Position numbers and translations under genes: made by a program | Shown here: positions 7,071 to 7,815 of the stretch, in pieces | How the letters are laid out: every line of letters begins with the position of its first letter | How positions within the stretch are numbered: the stretch's first letter is position 1 | Origin: Eubacterium sp. | GTDB taxonomy: Bacteria > Bacillota > Clostridia > Oscillospirales > Acutalibacteraceae | Reading direction: 5' to 3' | Assembly: GCA_017543415.1 (NCBI GenBank) | Contig: JAFYGD010000046.1 | Coordinates: 1 to 7,815 of the forward strand | DNA length: 7,815 nucleotides | The notes under the pieces: generated by a model | The model's database searches: none | Seen by the model: only the letters and a program-made list of their open reading frames with translations | Told to the model about the DNA's origin: nothing

Positions 7071-7180
7071 ATGGCCCGCCCGAAGGGATTCTCCTCTCAA
7101 CTATCGAACAGTCCACCGGACTGTTCTCCCAATCGGCGCACACTTTGCGCGCCTCTTGGAGTTCGTTTCTCGCCCTGATG
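7071..7180 (-). ncRNA. Candidate structured RNA or tRNA-associated repeat upstream of the MATE gene
   Basis: On the minus strand, directly after the T-run of the tRNA terminator, two adjacent hairpins form. The first (about 7165-7127) has an outer stem CTCCAA/TTGGGAG with one bulged G, a symmetric GA/GA internal loop, and an 8-bp inner stem GGCGCGCA/TGTGCGCC (7153-7146 with 7142-7135) closed by AAG. The second is a perfect 9-bp hairpin GAACAGTCC-GGT-GGACTGTTC (7126-7106). The inner stem contains a G-U pair that would be an A-C mismatch on the plus strand, and the GA/GA loop suits sheared pairs, so the minus strand is favoured. It ends about 20 nt before the MATE start with GGGCCAT and seven T residues. 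No known RNA family is recognised. Confidence 0.45.
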
Positions 7181-7208
7181 AAAAAAGAACACCTTTCGGT
7201 GTTCTTTT
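7181..7208 (-). terminator. Rho-independent terminator of the tRNA gene
   Basis: On the minus strand AAAGAACACC, a GAAA tetraloop and GGTGTTCTTT form a strong stem ending in a TTTTTT run (7186-7181). The left arm starts immediately after the encoded CCA, so there is no spacer between tRNA and terminator. Confidence 0.92.
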
Positions 7209-7284
7209 GGTGGGCCATCAGGGACTCGAACCCCGGACCGACCGGTTATGAGCCGGTTGCTCTAACCAACTGAGCTAATGGCCC
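7208..7284 (-). tRNA. tRNA with CAU anticodon, probably tRNA-Ile2 (lysidine type)
   Basis: It is a complete cloverleaf of 74 nt plus an encoded CCA (7210-7208). The acceptor GGGCCAT pairs perfectly with ATGGCCC, the D stem is GCTC/GAGC, the anticodon arm is ACCGG-CTCATAA-CCGGT, and the T arm is CGGGG-TTCGAGT-CCCTG, with discriminator A. CAU can be elongator Met, initiator Met or tRNA-Ile2, in which TilS converts C34 to lysidine so that it reads AUA. Initiator is excluded by the paired 1-72 and the lack of GGG/CCC at the anticodon stem. Acceptor pairs C4-G69 and C5-G68 and the CTCATAA loop are like tRNA-Ile2 of E. coli, where these pairs are reported TilS determinants. I therefore prefer Ile2, at about two to one over elongator Met. 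The tRNA call itself is certain. Confidence 0.97.
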
Positions 7285-7327
7285 GCGTAAAAAAGCGGTA
7301 TTACAATTCGTCTTTAGCGACTGCATT

Positions 7328-7356
7328 ATAATACCACTAATTTTAAATTAAGTCAA
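7328..7356 (-). promoter_or_regulatory. Promoter of the tRNA gene (minus strand)
   Basis: On the minus strand TTGACT (7356-7351) is followed after 17 nt by TATTAT (7333-7328), itself preceded by TGG. A TATAAT overlaps it three bases further on (7330-7325), but with a 20-nt spacer. Start of transcription would be about 35 to 40 nt upstream of the mature tRNA 5' end. Confidence 0.7.
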
Positions 7357-7365
7357 TACATAATT

Positions 7366-7815
7366 TTATTTCATTACCAAAACTGAAGCCATAATCAAAA
7401 ACTGCGCTGCGTAATAGGTAAAGTGGTTAGTAAAGTAATGGAACGGCTTGTCCTGACCTTCACCGAAATATGTTCCGCTGAGAATTAAATCAGAAAGCAT
7501 AAACAGTAAGCTTCCTACAGTCATAATTATATAAGGCTTCTCAAAATGAGTAGTAATCATTGCCGCAATGCTCAATGCAGTTGTAAATGCAAGGAAAATT
7601 GAATAAAGCCATACAATAAACTTATAATCGCCGAAAACATATTTCGTAATTTTTGCAGAAGCAAGGTTAAGGAATGAAAATACAACACAAGCAGCAAGGC
7701 AAATAAGAATAATACTGAGCTTCATCTTTGTGTGGTAAATTAAGGCGGTTTCATAGAAAACGTGACCGATTAAGAAGAATATAAAGCCGCTGAGCATATA
7801 AGAATCCTTATTGTC
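7366..7815 (-). CDS. YhhN/TMEM86-family membrane protein, possible lysoplasmalogenase (N-terminus cut by window edge)
   Basis: The frame is open to the right edge, so the visible 149 residues are the C-terminal two thirds of a protein that is usually 200 to 230 long. The Met at 7797 is internal. Five or so hydrophobic segments are visible. Family-like motifs are a FxxGHxxY element (FFLIGHVFY, visible residues 13-21), GSLLFMLSDLILSGTYF near the end, and the terminal TNHFTYYAAQFLIMAS, which matches the (T)YYxAQxLIxxS ending of YhhN proteins. Animal TMEM86B hydrolyses the vinyl-ether bond of lysoplasmalogen; many clostridia make plasmalogens, so a related role is plausible but not shown. There is no hairpin terminator after its stop at 7366, only AT-rich sequence that carries the tRNA promoter. 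Family call is good, activity is inference. Confidence 0.8.
   Translation of the reverse strand, partial: DNKDSYMLSGFIFFLIGHVFYETALIYHTKMKLSIILICLAACVVFSFLNLASAKITKYVFGDYKFIVWLYSIFLAFTTALSIAAMITTHFEKPYIIMTVGSLLFMLSDLILSGTYFGEGQDKPFHYFTNHFTYYAAQFLIMASVLVMK

Noticed and set aside
7030..7251. 73-codon plus-strand open frame across the MATE start, hairpins, terminator and tRNA
   Set aside because: It is antisense to a tRNA and its terminator and has no ribosome binding site. Translations of this kind are a common artefact beside tRNA genes.
7345..7366. AAATTA...TAATTT inverted repeat as terminator of the YhhN-family gene
   Set aside because: Only A/T pairs, a 10-nt loop, and it overlaps the tRNA promoter region; too weak to call.

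Overview
The window looks like a chromosomal stretch from a low-to-mid GC anaerobic Firmicute, most likely a gut or rumen clostridium (Oscillospiraceae/Ruminococcaceae-like). The basis is AAAGGAG-type ribosome binding sites, sigma-A promoters (TTGAAA/TTGTCA with TATAAT), a clostridial-type TsaD, a GTP-type PEP carboxykinase, and a GC-rich CCTCCCC...GGGGAGG intergenic repeat of a kind I associate with these genomes from memory. No phage, plasmid, CRISPR or transposase gene is visible. The genus is inference.

Layout on the plus strand: the 3' three quarters of tsaD (tRNA t6A synthesis; entered from the left edge) ends in a Rho-independent terminator at 814-841. An AT-rich intergenic region then carries the promoter of pckG, which encodes GTP-dependent PEP carboxykinase. 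A bidirectional hairpin terminator (2801-2825) separates pckG from a convergent minus-strand gene for a FAD-dependent oxidoreductase of the geranylgeranyl-reductase/FixC-like superfamily. That gene is divergent from rmuC. Their 220-bp shared intergenic region holds a promoter for each and a perfect GGTACA-N6-TGTACC inverted repeat. rmuC runs directly into a cluster of 50-bp GC-rich palindromic repeats and a second bidirectional terminator.

The right part is all on the minus strand. Read in the direction of transcription it is: a YhhN/TMEM86-family membrane protein (cut by the right edge), a tRNA promoter, a CAU-anticodon tRNA (probably the lysidine-type tRNA-Ile2 rather than elongator Met), its terminator, a 100-nt stretch that folds convincingly into hairpins, and a MATE-family efflux pump gene. 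No convincing promoter is visible between the tRNA terminator and the MATE gene.

Most genes are independent housekeeping or metabolic units, each with its own promoter and terminator; I see no multigene pathway. The least explained element is the structured RNA-like sequence at about 7075-7165 on the minus strand, between the tRNA terminator and the MATE start. Its G-U pair and tandem GA/GA internal loop favour a minus-strand RNA. Short copies and complements of the tRNA acceptor end flank it. It could be a MATE leader RNA or a tRNA-associated repeat; the sequence alone does not decide.
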